A stretch of 50,561 bases of DNA from Deltaproteobacteria bacterium (GCA_024639185.1 JAHEIW010000019.1:1-50561), one strand, 5' to 3'. Counted from the first letter of the stretch, positions 10,129-18,806 are shown. Notes: generated by a model from the sequence alone, not told the origin. Numbers and translations: made by a program.

Positions 10129-10232
10129 CCTGAATCTTGAACACATCGGAGGCTTCTATATACAAGGCACTTGAGGGCGAGGCTATAGTAAGCTATGCCT
10201 CTTCTCATTAATTTTCATGCAAGGTTCAGGTG
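10129..10232. repeat. CAAGGCAC-bordered palindromic repeat (copy A)
   Basis: Contains CAAGGCACTTGAGG followed by the palindromic core GAGGCTATAGTAAGCTATGC. Outer arms CCTGAATCTTGA and CAAGGTTCAGG are inverted. The left half closely matches 37903-37980. The right border (TAACGCAGC) present in other copies is missing, so this copy looks truncated. Confidence 0.65.
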
Positions 10233-10278
10233 TGAATTTGTAAGAAAATATCTGACAAAAAAATCAGAAATCGTCTAA

Positions 10279-10307
10279 TTGACAGTCCTTCCCCTTATTT
10301 GTAGGTA
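10279..10307 (+). promoter_or_regulatory. Candidate sigma70 promoter for the second binding protein
   Basis: TTGACA (10279-10284), 17-base spacer, TAGGTA (10302-10307). The -35 is a perfect match and the -10 is partial. It would give a 5' leader of roughly 220 bases before the ATG at 10539. Confidence 0.4.
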
Positions 10308-10538
10308 TGAACACCTTATTGTTGCAAATAGCCCTTTCTGTGCTGAACAGCATCGATACCCACCTCACGCGTTTTGTTGAATGAGAGCGGTTGGGATCAC
10401 TTTCATTCAATGGCTATTTTGCTTTTAGATAGCGTTGGCTGCTGTTTAAGGGAAGTGGCCGTCCTTACAGCGCCAACCATAATGGTGTATTTCCACTGAT
10501 CTATTAGTTGCCTTTTCGGCCGTGATGGGAGGTGGATC

Positions 10539-11726
10539 ATGAAACTGACATTCAAAGTTTCATTTTGTCTTGTCATCTTTTCTGCAATTGTCGCCATTTT
10601 AGCCGCCCCGGTGCCCGGTTCTGCGTCTGAACCTATTATTATCGGCATCCCGCATTCAGAGGCCTACACCTATGCCAGTATGATGAAAAATTCATTTGAA
10701 ATGGCCCTGGAATTGATTAACAAACAGGGCGGAATCAAGGGCCGCCCCCTCAAACTGGTATATGCCAACGACCAGGGCAAACCCAAACCCGGAGAAAAAG
10801 CGATTATCGACCTGGTTGAAAAAAACGAAGCCGTTATGCTGGTGGGCGCCTATCAAAGCAGCAACACCATCTTCATGGCCAGAATGGCCGATAAGCTGGA
10901 CCTTCCCCTGCTGGTGTGCACGGCTGCCGATGACCGCATCACACAAAGAAAATGGAAAAACGTCTATCGGCTAAACCCGCCTGCCAAGGGATACACCGAT
11001 GGGCTGGAAGATTTTTTCCTGAATAAGATTAAGCCCAAATCCATGGCCATCGTGTATGAAAACAGCCCGTACGGTACCAGCGGCGCCATGCGGATGATGT
11101 GGTTTTGCCGGGGCAATGACATCGAGCTGCGCGCCATCGAGCCCTACCACAAGGAAAGGCTCAAACCGGATTATTTTAAACGTATCGTGGCGCGCCTCAA
11201 AACGAATCCGCCGGATGTGATCTACATGGTTTCCTACCTCAAGGATGGGGCCCTGCTGGTTAAAAATATTCGCGAGGCCAAAATCATGTCATTGCTGTCC
11301 GGCGGTGCCGGCGGGTTCACAAGCCAAAAATTCATCACCCAAGCCGGTGCCGGCGCTGATGGTTTGCTGACCGCAACCCTCTGGACACCCCAATTGCAGT
11401 ATCCGGGGACGAAACAATATTATGATCAATATACGAATCGATACGGCAGCCCGCCCGATTATCATGGTGCGGAAGCCTATTCGGCCCTGCTGGTGGCGGC
11501 CGAAGCCCTGAAACGAGCCGATTCATACAGTCCCGCCAGTATTCGAAAGGCCCTGGACCAAACTGATCTGATGACGCCCTTCGGGCCGGTGAAGTTTACA
11601 TCATTTGAGAACTTTGAAAGGCAAAATAGTTTGCCGACTCAGGTTTTGCAAATCATTGACGGCAAATTTGAGTGTGTATGGCCGCAAGAACATGCGAGTG
11701 CCAGTTTTGCTGTACCCCCTGAATAG
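10539..11726 (+). CDS. ABC-type branched-chain amino acid-like substrate-binding protein, second paralogue
   Basis: 395-residue type I periplasmic binding protein with a signal peptide (about 1-29, ending near GSASEPI). It is exported and should bind a small polar ligand between two lobes. GGIKGRPLKLVYANDQGKP and 'YHGAEAYSALLVAAEALKRA' are family segments. The ATG is preceded by GGGAGGTGGATC, a good ribosome-binding site. It has the same length as the protein at 5349-6536 on the other side of the kinase-regulator pair, and also lacks a permease or ATPase nearby. A receptor role for the adjacent kinase, like TorT for TorS, is possible but unproven. Confidence 0.9.
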   Translation: MKLTFKVSFCLVIFSAIVAILAAPVPGSASEPIIIGIPHSEAYTYASMMKNSFEMALELINKQGGIKGRPLKLVYANDQGKPKPGEKAIIDLVEKNEAVMLVGAYQSSNTIFMARMADKLDLPLLVCTAADDRITQRKWKNVYRLNPPAKGYTDGLEDFFLNKIKPKSMAIVYENSPYGTSGAMRMMWFCRGNDIELRAIEPYHKERLKPDYFKRIVARLKTNPPDVIYMVSYLKDGALLVKNIREAKIMSLLSGGAGGFTSQKFITQAGAGADGLLTATLWTPQLQYPGTKQYYDQYTNRYGSPPDYHGAEAYSALLVAAEALKRADSYSPASIRKALDQTDLMTPFGPVKFTSFENFERQNSLPTQVLQIIDGKFECVWPQEHASASFAVPPE

Positions 11727-11937
11727 TGAGTCAGTGATAAGCCAACCCGCTGAGCTGAACGATTGCGGTTGTTTGTTTTAGATGACAACGCAAAAAAATT
11801 GAAAGGAGGTGGTTTTCAAAGCAAAGCTTAACTAACCAAATGACCCAAAATACGAAAGTGACGTATCATGTGCGCCCGGATTTAGGGTCGCATGATGCCA
11901 AAATATTGACCCACAAAAATCTTAAGGAGAAGTTACC

Positions 11938-12903
11938 ATGAGAAACAAATTTTTTATCATTTTAATTGGAATTTGTGCGTTGACGTTGGCATTTTCCGGA
12001 AGCGCGATTGCCAAAGAAAGAGTCATATTCGGCGGTGGACCGGCCGGTGGAACATTTCAGGTAGTTGCCAACGGCATCCAGGTTTATAAGCCGATTAAAG
12101 CCAATCCGGATTTTTCCGTCAAGGCCCAAACATCTGCGGGTTCGGTCGAAAATTTGAGAAAGACCAACGCCGGCAGGCAACAGATGAGTACTGTCTATTC
12201 CGGTCACGTGTGGCTGGGTCGCAACGGCCAGATGAAAAATGATCCTAAAAAATACGAAAATGTACTAGTGGTTGCCTGGTTGTACGGCGCCCCGGCTCAA
12301 TTGGTGGTTCGCCAGGGCTCGGGTATCAAAAGCGTCAAAGACCTGGCCGGCAAGAAAGTGGGTGTCGGCAATGCCGGCTCCGGCGCTTTTGCCAACTGCG
12401 AGCTGTTCTTTAGCCACATGGGTGTCTGGGATAAGATCGAACGCAATGCCATGGGCTATAACGATGCCGCCGCTGCTTTCGGCAACAAGCAACTGGATGC
12501 TTTCTGGCTGTTTACGGCCTTTCCGAGCGGTGCGGTTATCATGGCGGCCCAGACCAATGATATCGAACTGGTCAATCTCGATGAGGATGCCGAAAAGTCG
12601 GGATTCTACAAAAAATATCCGTATTTCGGCAAGCTGGCGGTTCCGGCCGGCACTTACCGAGGCGTAGACTATGATGCCGGCGCCTTCCAGGACAGTGCCC
12701 TGTGGGTAGCCAATTCCAAGGTCTCCGCGGATACGGTTTACGAGATGCTTAGCGCGATATACACGGATGAGGGTCTTGCGCACATGCTCACAATGAAAAA
12801 GACCTTTAAAAATATGAGCTTGAAAACCGGTGCCACCAATATCGTTACCCCGTTTCATCCGGGGGCAGAGAAATTCTGGAGAGAAAAAGGCATGCTGAAA
12901 TAA
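11938..12903 (+). CDS. TAXI-family TRAP transporter solute-binding protein
   Basis: 321 residues with a signal peptide (about 1-25, ending SAIAKE). The mature start VIFGGGPAGGTFQVVANGI is the TAXI-family signature. It is the periplasmic receptor that delivers solute to the fused TRAP permease encoded next (13093). TAXI systems use a sodium or proton gradient, not ATP. The ligand cannot be deduced; glutamate-like or dicarboxylate compounds are known for some members. AAGGAGAAG precedes the ATG. A 13-base hairpin lies between this gene and the permease gene, as often seen where a binding protein must be made in excess. Confidence 0.95.
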   Translation: MRNKFFIILIGICALTLAFSGSAIAKERVIFGGGPAGGTFQVVANGIQVYKPIKANPDFSVKAQTSAGSVENLRKTNAGRQQMSTVYSGHVWLGRNGQMKNDPKKYENVLVVAWLYGAPAQLVVRQGSGIKSVKDLAGKKVGVGNAGSGAFANCELFFSHMGVWDKIERNAMGYNDAAAAFGNKQLDAFWLFTAFPSGAVIMAAQTNDIELVNLDEDAEKSGFYKKYPYFGKLAVPAGTYRGVDYDAGAFQDSALWVANSKVSADTVYEMLSAIYTDEGLAHMLTMKKTFKNMSLKTGATNIVTPFHPGAEKFWREKGMLK

Positions 12904-12956
12904 AATTGTTGCGTGATTTTATTTTAAGCGAAAGCGGTTTTCCGCTTGATATAAGA

Positions 12957-13013
12957 TGTGAGATATGGGTATAGCGCAGTGATTGTGTGATGATGGCTGT
13001 CCCATATCTCACA
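12957..13013 (+). terminator. Intercistronic hairpin between TRAP binding protein and permease genes
   Basis: Perfect 13-base inverted repeat: TGTGAGATATGGG (12957-12969) and its complement (13001-13013), loop 31 bases. A smaller hairpin, AAGCGG-TTTT-CCGCTT, lies just upstream. There is no immediate T-run, so transcript stabilisation or partial attenuation is more likely than full termination. Confidence 0.5.
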
Positions 13014-13092
13014 AGCCTTCTGATGGATTGCACAAATATTTTTTTCTTGAATTGTTAGGCTGGTACAAATTTCATTTAGAAGGGGGTAAAAA

Positions 13093-15027
13093 GTGTACGA
13101 CAAATTAAACAGATTCGAAAAAATAATATTTGATGTGTTGGCTGTCTTTTTAGTCCTTTTTTACTCCTATTCGGCTGTTGTACAACCCGCCTCCACCCAG
13201 TATCACCGCGGGATATACGTTATCATTACCTACATTCTGGTCTTTCTGCTGTATAAATCCAAAAGCAAATGGCTGCGCGCCGGCGACTACCTGCTGATTT
13301 TCCTTTCCATCTTCAGCATCGGCTACTGGATCCTAAACTTCGAAGCCATCAACTATCGCACAGGAGCGGAAACCCCATTTGATATGTTCGTCGCCATGAT
13401 CGGGGTTCTTATCGGAATCGAGCTGGCCCGGCGCGTGGTGGGCAATGTTTTTGTGATCATGGGAGTGCTGTTGCTGCTCTATGGGGTCTATGGCGACTAT
13501 GCGCCTGATCTTTTCGCCCATGCGGGCGACACCTTTCCGGGGGTTTGCACCAGCATTTTTTACAAAAGCGACGGCGTGTTCGGTATTATGGCCAATGTTC
13601 TGGCCACCTATGTGATCTTATTCGTACTTTTCGGGGCTTTTCTGGAAAAGTCCGGAGCCCAGCGCTTTTTCATCGACTATCCGCTGGCGGCGGTGGGTCA
13701 CAGAATCGGCGGGCCCGCCAAAGTTTCGGTTATCGCCAGCGGTCTTTTCGGTTCCATTTCCGGAAGCGCCATCGCCAACACGGTTTCCACCGGCGCCTTT
13801 ACCATTCCCATGATGAAAAAAGCGGGATTTAAACCCCATGTGGCCGGCGGCATCGAACCGGCAGCCTCCATTTCCGGCATGTTCATGCCCCCCATCATGG
13901 GCGCCGGCGGCTTTATCATGGCCGAGCTCACCGGGGTTCCCTATTCTAAAATCATGCTGGTGGCCATATTCCCTGCGCTGATGTACGTCTTCAGCGTGTT
14001 TATCATGGTGCACTACGAAGCCAAGAAGCATAATATCAAGGGCGAAAAAAGCGAACACAGCGCCTCTGAAATTCTGAAAACACAATGGCCGTATACCCTG
14101 CCTTTGATCGTCATTACCATTTTTATGCTGACCGGTTATTCACCGGCCTACTCCGCCATCCTGGGATTGGCCACCTGTGTTGCTGTTAGCCACAAAGACA
14201 AAGACACCCGCATCGATCTAACTGTAGTTTGGATAGCGGCCTCTTTGCTCATTGGCCAGTTGCTTTTACCCTGGATCATCACACCCATGATGGGCGAGGC
14301 CGGTGTTGCTTTTATGGGGAAAATATTTTCTGCGAAGCTTTTAGTGCTCTACGGGTTGGTTTTTTCCATCATTGTGATTTTTTACCGGAGATCCAGAGGA
14401 GCGGATATCAAAAGCGAACTGATTAGCTTTGTGGAAGCCTCCCGGGCCGGTGCTGAAAACAGCCTCAAAATCGGGGCTGTCGTGGGGGTCATCGGCATTA
14501 TCATCGGTGTGCTCACCTACAGTGGGCTGGTGCTCACCTTTGCCGATATTGTGATCGAACTGGCCGGCGGTTCTCTGGTGTTAACGATTTTGTTAATTGC
14601 CCTGGCTTCCCTGGTACTGGGGATGGGGGTCCCGGTCACCGCCGCCTATCTGATTACCGCTGTGGTGGCAGTACCGGCCTTAATCCACCTGGGGGTCAAT
14701 GAAATCGCAGCCCATATGATCGTTTACTGGCTGTCACAGGATTCCAATATCACACCGCCGGTGTGCATTGCCGCCTTTGCAGGTGCCACGATTGCCAAGG
14801 CCAATATGTGGAAAACGGCCTTTACCTCTTTTAAATTTGCCAAGTTTCTGTATCTGGGGCCGTTTTTATTCGGTTATGTTCCCGGTTTCTCCTTAAACGG
14901 CACCCCATGGGATATCATCAAAGCATTTGTGCTGATTTTATTGGGCACCTATGCGTATTCCTGGTTTTTGAGCGGGATCTGGTTTAAGCCCCTAAAAGGC
15001 ATGTTTAAAAAAGCGCCGGTCAACTAA
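13093..15027 (+). CDS. TRAP transporter fused permease (DctQM type)
   Basis: 644 residues, almost wholly hydrophobic, with roughly 16-18 membrane segments. An N-terminal small-subunit (DctQ-like) part (about 1-135) is fused to the large DctM-like part, the usual form for TAXI systems. Family segments include SGLFGSISGSAIANTVSTG (about 216-234), 'GFKPHVAGGIEPAAS', 'MFMPPIMGAGGF' and 'LGMGVPVTAAYLI'. It imports solute handed over by the binding protein at 11938, driven by an ion gradient. The start is GTG with AAGGGGGT upstream. A universal stress protein gene follows after 32 bases, so the three genes probably form an operon. Confidence 0.96.
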   Translation: MYDKLNRFEKIIFDVLAVFLVLFYSYSAVVQPASTQYHRGIYVIITYILVFLLYKSKSKWLRAGDYLLIFLSIFSIGYWILNFEAINYRTGAETPFDMFVAMIGVLIGIELARRVVGNVFVIMGVLLLLYGVYGDYAPDLFAHAGDTFPGVCTSIFYKSDGVFGIMANVLATYVILFVLFGAFLEKSGAQRFFIDYPLAAVGHRIGGPAKVSVIASGLFGSISGSAIANTVSTGAFTIPMMKKAGFKPHVAGGIEPAASISGMFMPPIMGAGGFIMAELTGVPYSKIMLVAIFPALMYVFSVFIMVHYEAKKHNIKGEKSEHSASEILKTQWPYTLPLIVITIFMLTGYSPAYSAILGLATCVAVSHKDKDTRIDLTVVWIAASLLIGQLLLPWIITPMMGEAGVAFMGKIFSAKLLVLYGLVFSIIVIFYRRSRGADIKSELISFVEASRAGAENSLKIGAVVGVIGIIIGVLTYSGLVLTFADIVIELAGGSLVLTILLIALASLVLGMGVPVTAAYLITAVVAVPALIHLGVNEIAAHMIVYWLSQDSNITPPVCIAAFAGATIAKANMWKTAFTSFKFAKFLYLGPFLFGYVPGFSLNGTPWDIIKAFVLILLGTYAYSWFLSGIWFKPLKGMFKKAPVN

Positions 15028-15059
15028 AATATACCCCCTTAATACATTAGAGGTAAAAA

Positions 15060-15584
15060 ATGGACCTTCCCAAAGTTGATGTCAAAAAGATACTGTATGC
15101 CACCGATCTTTCCGAAAATGCACGCTATGCCTTTGCATACGCGGTCAGCTTGGCCGATCTTTATAATGCTGGCATCACCATGATTCATGTGCTGCCCGAA
15201 GTGCCGGCTATGCTGGATCAGACGGTTATCGGTTATATCAGCGAGGAGCGCTGGCAGGATATCAAATCAGGGCAAATGGATGAGGCCAAAGAAGCCCTGA
15301 TCGGCAAAAAACGGGAACACCTGGCCGTCAAAGAAGCCCTGCATCAATTCAGCGAAGATATAAAGCAGCAGCAGGCGGGTGAAGGGTTTACCACCGATGA
15401 TATCATTGTCCAGCGCGGCAATCCGGTCGAAGAAATTATCAAGGGCGCTGAAGAATGCAACTGCGATCTGATTGTAATGGGCACCCATGGCCACGGAACG
15501 CTTGAAGACGTCATGCTGGGCAGCACCGCGCGGCGGGTGATCCGAAGGTCGAAGGTGCCGGTGCTTGTCGTCCGTCTCCCCTAA
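15060..15584 (+). CDS. Universal stress protein, UspA family
   Basis: 174-residue single Usp domain. The nucleotide-binding signature G-x2-G-x9-G-[ST] is present in MGTHGHGTLEDVMLGST, so ATP binding is expected. N-terminal KKILYATDLSENA is the family's first strand. Compared with the usual 140-150 residues it has an insertion at about 70-110. GAGGT lies upstream of the ATG. Its place after a TRAP permease is common; TeaD beside the TeaABC ectoine transporter is a characterised example in which the Usp modulates the transporter. A similar role is inferred here. The stop codon touches the next repeat element. Confidence 0.93.
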   Translation: MDLPKVDVKKILYATDLSENARYAFAYAVSLADLYNAGITMIHVLPEVPAMLDQTVIGYISEERWQDIKSGQMDEAKEALIGKKREHLAVKEALHQFSEDIKQQQAGEGFTTDDIIVQRGNPVEEIIKGAEECNCDLIVMGTHGHGTLEDVMLGSTARRVIRRSKVPVLVVRLP

Positions 15585-15729
15585 AACCGGCTTTTAGGGC
15601 ATCATCTCTTGCCCGATGGCTGCGTTACAAGCCGGTGCGAAATGCTCGCGTACCAGTGTGTACGCTCCGCTTTCGAACCGGCTCAAGCCTTGCCCTCGAA
15701 CAAGGTCTAAAGCCCTAAAAGCCGGTTTT
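15583..15729. repeat. 147-base nested palindromic repeat (copy D, reverse orientation)
   Basis: Perfect 18-base outer arms: AAAACCGGCTTTTAGGGC (15583-15600) and its complement (15712-15729). An inner imperfect stem spans 15630-15683 with the core GCGTACCAGTGTGTACGC. Read on the minus strand, it has the borders CAAGGC and TAACGCAGCCATCGGG shared with the copy at 37903. It starts inside the usp stop codon and may end that transcript. Confidence 0.75.
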
Positions 15730-15860
15730 GGTCATTGAAACGCGTTTGGGTTTATTTTTCCAAAGCCTTGTTGAACACCTTAATTTATAGAATCAAGATG
15801 TGAAATCCCGCCGGCTGGCGGGGCCCTCGAACAAGATCTAAAGCCCTAAAAGCCGGTTTT
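15692..15860. repeat. 38-base direct repeat, outer-arm duplication
   Basis: 15692-15729 and 15823-15860 are identical except for one base (aaGgtc versus aaGatc). Both end in GCCCTAAAAGCCGGTTTT, so either can pair with the left arm at 15583. The second copy suggests a duplicated or partly deleted element. Confidence 0.75.
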
Positions 15861-16046
15861 ATTTTAATAATTTCTGGCAATGGGTTTCATTCATTCACAA
15901 TTATAAATCGAGGCGCATTTTAGATACCCTGTGATAAATTATTAATTTTTAATAAAATCGATCTGTTATTTCAGCTTGACAATTTTTAACGGCTGAAGTT
16001 ATAACAAATTATTCGATTTGCTAACACGACTCCTCCCGAGGCGCTT

Positions 16047-16214
16047 ATGGCCCATCAACATGATATCAAAAGCCTAAGCCAGCTTTCAACAGCGGAGGAA
16101 TATACCCGGCCCTCCATTCTGCTTGCATTTCAGCCTATTATCTCCCACAGCAACAATATTCGTGGAATCGAACGCGGACGCGAACATTATTTTTTTTATG
16201 ATTCGATCAGGTAG
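16047..16214 (+). CDS. Short ORF, possible EAL-domain remnant
   Basis: 55 codons from ATG to TAG, with GAGG five bases upstream. The segment LLAFQPIISHSNNIRGIE resembles the first strand of EAL phosphodiesterase domains (FQPI(V/I)S...GxEAL.R). Nothing after it matches the rest of that domain, in any frame I examined. It is either a decayed gene fragment or chance. It lies in the otherwise gene-free stretch 15585-16358, which is filled mainly by repeats and a perfect 10-base hairpin at 16227-16248. Confidence 0.25.
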   Translation: MAHQHDIKSLSQLSTAEEYTRPSILLAFQPIISHSNNIRGIERGREHYFFYDSIR

Positions 16215-16358
16215 TGCCGGGACTGAATCGGTCGGCAAGCCGACCGATGGGTTAATAGGATATTCTTGATACGCCATGGTTTTCAACATGATGCGGCTCA
16301 ACTGTTTTAGCAGATTCAAATCCGGTTGTGAATTTGGCCACCTCAAAAGGTGAACCTG

Positions 16359-16934
16359 ATGAAAAAAGATGATCTTACAAAAGTGAAACATGTCGGTGCC
16401 TTACGAATGAAAAAGCTAAACGATGCCGGCATTAAAACCATTAAACAGCTTTCTGAAATACCGCTGAAAAAGTTGATGCAGATAAATACCGTTGGTGAAC
16501 GCTATGCAAAGCTGATCAAGGCTGCGGCGACGGAATCCTTTAAGAAAAAATCGAGTAAGTCAGACCCAAAGGCCGCTCCCGCCAAAAAAAAGAAAACAGC
16601 TGCGGTTGATCCGATCTTAAAGAACAGGATTGCGGTGCTCAAAAAACGCCTAAAGCAGGCCAATGAAAAATTAAAGCCCCTTGATAAAAAGAAATACCTG
16701 GAGTTGTATATTGATTTTAAGAAAAAATCCAAAACACTTAAAGCGCATCTGAATACTTTGACGAAATACGCTGGCAAGCTTTCCAAAAAGGAGACCAAAA
16801 ATATCATTAAAAATGCCAATGCCTTGAGTGTAACCCTGAAAAATGATGGCAAAAAGCCCAAAAAGAAAAATTATCAAAAAGTATCTCAGGAAATTCAATC
16901 ATTTTCCAGAATGCTCAAGAAAATGCGCTCTTGA
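16359..16934 (+). CDS. Lys-rich protein with N-terminal helix-hairpin-helix motif
   Basis: 191 residues, about a quarter lysine. The first 55 residues (VGALRMKKLNDAGIKTIKQL; INTVGERYAKLIKAA) look like a helix-hairpin-helix pair of the kind found at nucleic-acid-binding ends (DUF4332/HhH_5-like). A lysine- and alanine-rich linker and a helical, very basic C-terminal half follow. The ATG at 16359 is chosen over the upstream GTG at 16350 because AAAAGG is suitably spaced. The TGA is directly followed by the ATG of the phosphoesterase gene. Binding to DNA, RNA or polyphosphate is plausible from charge; the function is unknown. Confidence 0.8.
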   Translation: MKKDDLTKVKHVGALRMKKLNDAGIKTIKQLSEIPLKKLMQINTVGERYAKLIKAAATESFKKKSSKSDPKAAPAKKKKTAAVDPILKNRIAVLKKRLKQANEKLKPLDKKKYLELYIDFKKKSKTLKAHLNTLTKYAGKLSKKETKNIIKNANALSVTLKNDGKKPKKKNYQKVSQEIQSFSRMLKKMRS

Positions 16935-17657
16935 ATGACGAAAATATTATTACTCGGCGACACACACGCAAATTATCCGGCTTTAAAAGCAATTATCGAT
17001 TATGTCCGGCCGGAGCGCTTTGAATGGATCTTTAATACCGGTGACTTTACGGTATACAGCACTTTTCCCAACGAAACGATCGATTGGTTTCGCGGGCGCA
17101 AAAATGCCATCTGCATATTGGGCAATACGGATCGCAAGGTCTTAAGAATTTTAAAAGGCAAAAAACTCAAAAAGCCTAAAAAAAATGAAAAGCGGGTGAT
17201 GTATTTTTGGACGTCTGAAAATTTGCATCTGGAAAATATCACCTATCTTAAATCATTGCGCAAGCAGACAGATGTCACGATCGGCGGTTTCCGTATCGGG
17301 ATATTCCACGGGACCCTGGAAGATCCGGATGAAGAGCTGTTTCCCACAGCCCCTGAAAGTCGTTTCCACCAATTGGCCAGGGACTCGGGTTACCCGGTTC
17401 AGATCATGGGCCATTCCCATGTTCCCTTTTATAAGTGGGTCGATGGGGTGCACTTTATCAATCCCGGCAGTGTGGGACGACCGTTTGACGGTGACCCCCG
17501 GACCTCTTTTGCGATCCTTAAGATTGCATCCGGAAAGATCGCCGTGGAGCATTTTCGAATCCCGTATGCGGTTGAAGAAGTGGTGCACAGTCTAAAAGAA
17601 CACAAGCTGCCGGATATATATGCGAAAATGTATAGAGTTGGCAAAAAATTAAATTGA
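16935..17657 (+). CDS. Metallophosphoesterase, YfcE/calcineurin-like
   Basis: 240 residues with the complete di-metal site: D-x-H in GDTHANYP, GD in NTGDFT, GN-D in LGNTDRK, the FHGT histidine, GHSHVPF, and the closing NPGSVGRP. It should hydrolyse phosphate mono- or diesters in the cytoplasm; the substrate is unknown. The ATG follows the stop of the preceding Lys-rich gene with no gap, so the pair is translationally coupled. Its place ahead of two PPK2 genes suggests a role in phosphate or nucleotide turnover, by context only. Confidence 0.92.
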   Translation: MTKILLLGDTHANYPALKAIIDYVRPERFEWIFNTGDFTVYSTFPNETIDWFRGRKNAICILGNTDRKVLRILKGKKLKKPKKNEKRVMYFWTSENLHLENITYLKSLRKQTDVTIGGFRIGIFHGTLEDPDEELFPTAPESRFHQLARDSGYPVQIMGHSHVPFYKWVDGVHFINPGSVGRPFDGDPRTSFAILKIASGKIAVEHFRIPYAVEEVVHSLKEHKLPDIYAKMYRVGKKLN

Positions 17658-17715
17658 GCGTTTCAAATTAAAAATATGCTCAATCTAATTTTAATTAAAT
17701 TGAGCGTTTCAAATT
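17649..17715. repeat. 21-base perfect direct repeat
   Basis: 17649-17669 and 17695-17715 are identical over 21 bases, 46 bases apart. The first copy covers the phosphoesterase stop codon; the second lies in the leader of the first ppk2. This looks like a small tandem duplication or a pair of binding sites. Confidence 0.7.
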
Positions 17716-17758
17716 TTGTTCGCAAAAAATATACAGATTTGAAAGATTCGGGATTGAG

Positions 17759-18739
17759 ATGAAAAAGACAGATGAACTCGAAAACAGGATAAGGGATGCC
17801 GATGATAGGGCGAACGGCTCGACGGCGCAAATCAGAGATGCCCTCAAGAAAGTCGAAGCGGATGTCACCTGCGTGGCGCCTGACAAACGCCTTGATAAGG
17901 TCCTTAAGGTACTCAAGAAGAAAGATAAAAAGGAAATCGTTAAGGCGGTGCTGGAGAAATTTTATAATTCTGAGGAGTTAAAACCCTATCAGGCCGAGCT
18001 GATTAAAATGCAGCGCCATCTGGAGCGGACCGGGAAAAAAATGGTGATCCTGTTCGATGGGCGGGATGCCTCCGGTAAGGGGGGGACCATCCGCCGGGTG
18101 ACGCGCTATATGAATGAAAAGCGCTATCACGTGGTGGCGCTCGGCAAACCCAATGAAAACCAGAAAACCGAATTGCATATCAAGCGGTACATTGAGCATT
18201 TTCCTTATGCGGGCGAAGTCGTATTGTTTGACCGAAGCTGGTACAATCGCGCCCTGGTCGAGCCGGTGATGGGGTTTTGCACCCGCAAGCAATATAACCG
18301 CTTTATGAAAAAAGTGAACTCCTATGAGGGAAATTTCCTCGAAGACGATGGCAAAACGCTGTTGCTCAAACTTTATTTTTCGGTTAGCAAGGAAGAGCAG
18401 GCCCGGCGCTTCGATCGACGCAAGAACGACCCATTAAGGCAATGGAAACTATCGGAAGTGGATTTGCAGGCCCAGGACCTGTGGGACGAATTTACCGAAA
18501 AAAAATTCATGTTGCTAAAAAAGACGCATACCAAAAAGTCGCCCTGGTGGGTCGTCCGATCTGATGACAAGCATATGGCGCGGCGGGAAACCATGAAGCT
18601 TATTCTGAATACCGTGCGCTATAGAGGCAGAAATCGCAAGCTAAATTTTTCGCTGAATCCCAAAATTGTCATCCCGGGCGACAAGGAATTAAAACTGATG
18701 AAAGCACAGCGGAAAAAATACGGGAAATCGCTGGTGTGA
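17759..18739 (+). CDS. ppk2: Polyphosphate kinase 2 (first paralogue)
   Basis: 326-residue class I-type PPK2 with a P-loop kinase fold. Walker A is GRDASGKGG, Walker B is VVLFDRSWYNR, and the lid-region segment DPLRQWKLS is present. PPK2 enzymes move phosphate between polyphosphate and nucleoside di- or monophosphates, mostly to make NTPs from polyphosphate. An acidic/basic N-terminal extension of about 70 residues precedes the core. A second copy lies 67 bases downstream. The start ATG has a weak site. Whether it prefers ADP, GDP or AMP cannot be told by eye. Confidence 0.95.
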   Translation: MKKTDELENRIRDADDRANGSTAQIRDALKKVEADVTCVAPDKRLDKVLKVLKKKDKKEIVKAVLEKFYNSEELKPYQAELIKMQRHLERTGKKMVILFDGRDASGKGGTIRRVTRYMNEKRYHVVALGKPNENQKTELHIKRYIEHFPYAGEVVLFDRSWYNRALVEPVMGFCTRKQYNRFMKKVNSYEGNFLEDDGKTLLLKLYFSVSKEEQARRFDRRKNDPLRQWKLSEVDLQAQDLWDEFTEKKFMLLKKTHTKKSPWWVVRSDDKHMARRETMKLILNTVRYRGRNRKLNFSLNPKIVIPGDKELKLMKAQRKKYGKSLV

Positions 18740-18806
18740 TCCCCGGTCTCATAAAAGCGCTTAGTTTTAGGATTTCCTATTCACCCATTAACTGGAGGGG
18801 GAAGAC

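Larger units (their letters stand above)
9885..10538. other. 654-base divergent intergenic region
   Basis: Separates the kinase gene (minus) from the second binding-protein gene (plus). It contains a palindromic repeat (10129-10232) and a candidate sigma70 promoter (10279-10307). Small open frames here show no family resemblance and no ribosome-binding site, so none is called. Confidence 0.6.

Noticed and set aside
12265-12858. Minus-strand open frame of 197 codons
   Set aside because: Fully antisense to the TAXI binding protein, which is clearly real; composition is that of a shadow frame.
13618-14085. Minus-strand open frame of 155 codons rich in His and Gly
   Set aside because: Antisense to the TRAP permease; His/Gly richness comes from the complement of hydrophobic codons.
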